36,645 nucleotides of DNA from an uncultured Prevotellaceae bacterium (GTDB lineage Bacteria > Bacteroidota > Bacteroidia > Bacteroidales > Bacteroidaceae): assembly GCA_902792855.1 (NCBI GenBank), contig CADBBP010000006.1, positions 1-36,645 of the forward strand. Reading direction: 5' to 3'. The notes under the pieces were generated by a model that saw only the letters and a list, made by a program, of their open reading frames with translations, did no database searches and had not been told where the DNA came from. Shown piece by piece: positions 34,987 through 36,645 of this stretch. The first letter of the stretch is position 1; each line of letters opens with the position of its first letter. A program made the position numbers and the translations under genes.

Positions 34987-36090
34987 TCATTTTCTCTTGC
35001 AACTCATTGCACAAATCCACAAATCCTTTGATTTTGACACGTCTTCTGTCTCGTTGTCTGTCATGTTCAGATTGACAACTTGAGCCACATTGGCAGCTCC
35101 CATGACAATGATGGGGCTATGTGTGGTAACGATGAACTGGATGTTCTTGAACACCGTGGTCAGTTGCAAGATAATTTCTCTTTGCCACTGTGGGTGGAGA
35201 TGGAGATCGATTTCATCGACGAGTACGATGCCTGAAGCTTCAAGAGGGTTATCCATACCTGGATTGGCTTCTGCCATCCTGGCTGCGAGGTCGGCCACCA
35301 TTGCTATGACAATTTTATAACCCTCGCTTAACTGCTCAATCCTAAGTTCATGAAAACTGCCGTCTTCGTCCACTCTGTCCATGACGAAACGCAAGGGTCG
35401 TGTTTCAATCCGAGGGTTCCTGTATGAGGTGACGAAGATGGACAAAGCATTTCTCACCGCTTCAAGTACTGGGGACTTGTATCCGAAATCCATCAGTTTT
35501 TCCCTTGTCCTCCGCTCCTCATCTTCCATAAGGTCAAACCATCCGAAAAAGCGCTTGAAGTCTGTCTCTGGTAGAATGGCGCTCTTGTAACAGTCCCAAC
35601 GTTCGAATGATTGTTGGAAGCCACGCTTGCGCTCTGGTACCTTGAAATTCCCCCTACCTGTACCATAATATGCGAAAACCGGGAGAAGTACGTTGTCTTT
35701 CCCAGCAATGATGGCTTCCTTCTTGTTCCCTGCATGGTGTTTCAACTGCTCATAATTGGTCTTTGGCGGAATGGCAGTGCCTTTCCTGTATCTGGTGGAA
35801 GACATGACCTTTCCTTCATCTTCCAATTCTGCGTCCACCACGAGATATTTGGCAAGTCTGCCGTTGCGATTGATATGTACGTCCAGGTCTGATAGTTGGT
35901 AATCCTGCACTCCGGGAAATTGCGATGAGAAAGGAGCCATGGTGGTGGCCAATGCGTCAAGCACCGTTGTTTTTCCAAGTCCATTGTTACCCAGCAAGAT
36001 GACTACATTCTTGTCTTGCTGGAATTCTATTGTCCTTGTCGCATCTCCTATCAGACGCATATTGGTGATGGATATGTTTTTGAAACGCAT
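34987..36090 (-). CDS. RecF/Septu-like AAA ATPase, probable C-terminal frameshift
   Basis: A 367-residue ABC-type ATPase of the AAA_15/AAA_21 class, like the ATPases of defence systems such as Septu PtuA and retron effectors. It has Walker A GNNGLGKTT (34-42), a signature-like LSEGYK (254-259), Walker B IVLVDEID (288-295) and the H-loop THSP (323-326). The conserved start is the ATG at 36090; the frame is open to 36150. The in-frame end CAMSCKRK looks unnatural, whereas another frame continues 32 codons to 34940 with a plausible helix. This suggests a one-base slip near the A-run at 35032-35035. Base composition is more A/T-rich than the neighbours, hinting at transfer. No HNH or other partner gene is seen within the window. 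Confidence 0.72.
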   Translation of the reverse strand: MRFKNISITNMRLIGDATRTIEFQQDKNVVILLGNNGLGKTTVLDALATTMAPFSSQFPGVQDYQLSDLDVHINRNGRLAKYLVVDAELEDEGKVMSSTRYRKGTAIPPKTNYEQLKHHAGNKKEAIIAGKDNVLLPVFAYYGTGRGNFKVPERKRGFQQSFERWDCYKSAILPETDFKRFFGWFDLMEDEERRTREKLMDFGYKSPVLEAVRNALSIFVTSYRNPRIETRPLRFVMDRVDEDGSFHELRIEQLSEGYKIVIAMVADLAARMAEANPGMDNPLEASGIVLVDEIDLHLHPQWQREIILQLTTVFKNIQFIVTTHSPIIVMGAANVAQVVNLNMTDNETEDVSKSKDLWICAMSCKRK

Positions 36091-36191
36091 GTTTGGTATT
36101 GTTTTGCTTATGTGAGCCAATAGTACAAAGATGATGCTATTTGTGCGCAATCATATTTGCTTGATTTGCCCTGATACGGCCTTTTGTTATG

Positions 36192-36224
36192 CAAAGATAG
36201 TTTTTTTCCTATTTGTTTCTCAAA
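36192..36224 (-). promoter_or_regulatory. Promoter of the AAA ATPase gene
   Basis: On the minus strand TTTG (36224-36221), 21 bases, then TATCTTTG (36199-36192), a full consensus. The start near 36187 gives a leader of about 95 bases. Confidence 0.68.
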
Positions 36225-36457
36225 AACAAGAATGTTTTTTTCATTCAATGTACAATTCATCATATTTTTATATACGTATTCCTCCAATAAGGATGAATTT
36301 GGAGATGCTACATACAAATCAAACAAATAGGAAAAAGATTTGAAAGATTTGAATAGATTTGCTCAATTTCTCGCGAAGCGACTAAAAAAAAGTTCCCTCG
36401 CCAAAGGCAACTTCCTTTGGCATTTGCTCCTTATTAAAACTAAAGGGATTTTCATCC

Positions 36458-36645
36458 GTACAGGTCGAAATTATTCGAAGGTGCGGTTGGATTTTTTATG
36501 CCAGACGGCCTGTAAGGCCAACGAGATATCAGCCCAGGGCATCGCCCTGGGAATCCGTGATGTGCGACAGTCGCCTTGAAAAGGCAAAAGCCTTACCAAA
36601 ACACCATTCTTTTGCCCTTGCGTTTCAACTGTACAGGTCGAAATT
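36458..36645. repeat. Three-hairpin repeat flanked by a 15-base direct repeat
   Basis: GTACAGGTCGAAATT occurs at 36458-36472 and again at 36631-36645, the very end of the window. Between them are three triloop hairpins: GGCCT-GTA-AGGCC (36507-36519), CCCAGGGC-ATC-GCCCTGGG (36533-36551) and GCCTT-GAA-AAGGC (36573-36585). The rest of the gene-free stretch 36091-36645 is A/T-rich and holds only the promoter above. It looks like an interspersed or tandem intergenic element cut by the window edge. Confidence 0.6.

Noticed and set aside
36340..36579. 79-codon plus frame in the right-hand gene-free stretch.
   Set aside because: It runs through the hairpin repeat, has low-complexity basic sequence, and has no promoter.
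36458..36645. Possible CRISPR array from the repeated 15-mer.
   Set aside because: Only two copies, 173 bases apart, far beyond CRISPR spacing, and no cas genes nearby.

Overview
The window looks like chromosomal DNA from a Bacteroidetes bacterium, most likely of the Prevotella group. Three things point there. Many genes have the Bacteroidetes promoter form TTTG-N19 to N21-TAnnTTTG (for example 238-268, 24945-24975, 26708-26738), and Shine-Dalgarno sites are rare. The proteins are of Bacteroidetes type: a 305-residue SerA with lysine at the catalytic histidine position, the GyrA box QGRGGVG, and VPEGYFDTL anti-sigma-like proteins. The genome makes KDO/lipid A, so it is Gram-negative, and it has anaerobic NrdD/NrdG and Pta/AckA, fitting a fermenting anaerobe.

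Layout, left to right. 1-308 is a gene-free repeat and hairpin region ending in the pepD promoter. Next come pepD, a P-loop ATPase fused to a CYTH domain, a candidate small RNA (about 3091-3222), truA and an EamA-type transporter. An ECF-sigma-type promoter (5075-5097) drives an anti-sigma-like/Spy-like gene pair that has no sigma gene beside it. gyrA, two tandem paralogous TPR proteins, and serC-serA-DUF1015-yigZ follow, the serine genes being separated by hairpins. nrdD, nrdG and a LuxR-type regulator overlapping nrdG end the first rightward block.

From 19165 to 24765 genes point left: a phospholipase D/cardiolipin synthase-like protein, kdsD, kdsA (KDO synthesis) and a large MscS channel. 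A divergent region then starts folP-cdaA (folate, c-di-AMP) and pta-ackA (acetate and ATP). Between ackA and lpxH lies a second candidate small RNA on the minus strand, with its own promoter and terminator.

From 29316 to 34438 a leftward block holds efp, a GT2 glycosyltransferase, radC, a YhaM-type HD nuclease, a phosphoribosyltransferase, a SufT/MIP18-type Fe-S factor and lpxH, many nearly abutting. rpmH (L34) diverges from efp. The right end holds an A+T-richer RecF/Septu-like ATPase with a probable C-terminal frameshift, then a gene-free stretch with a three-hairpin repeat.

Most of the window is housekeeping DNA. I see no complete prophage, transposon, CRISPR array, tRNA or rRNA. The best candidates for something new are the two orphan promoter-terminator units, the sigma-less ECF-promoter pair, the ParB/Srx-like DGHHR motif in the DUF1015 protein beside serC/serA, the nrdG-coupled regulator with a degenerate receiver domain, and the frameshifted ATPase.
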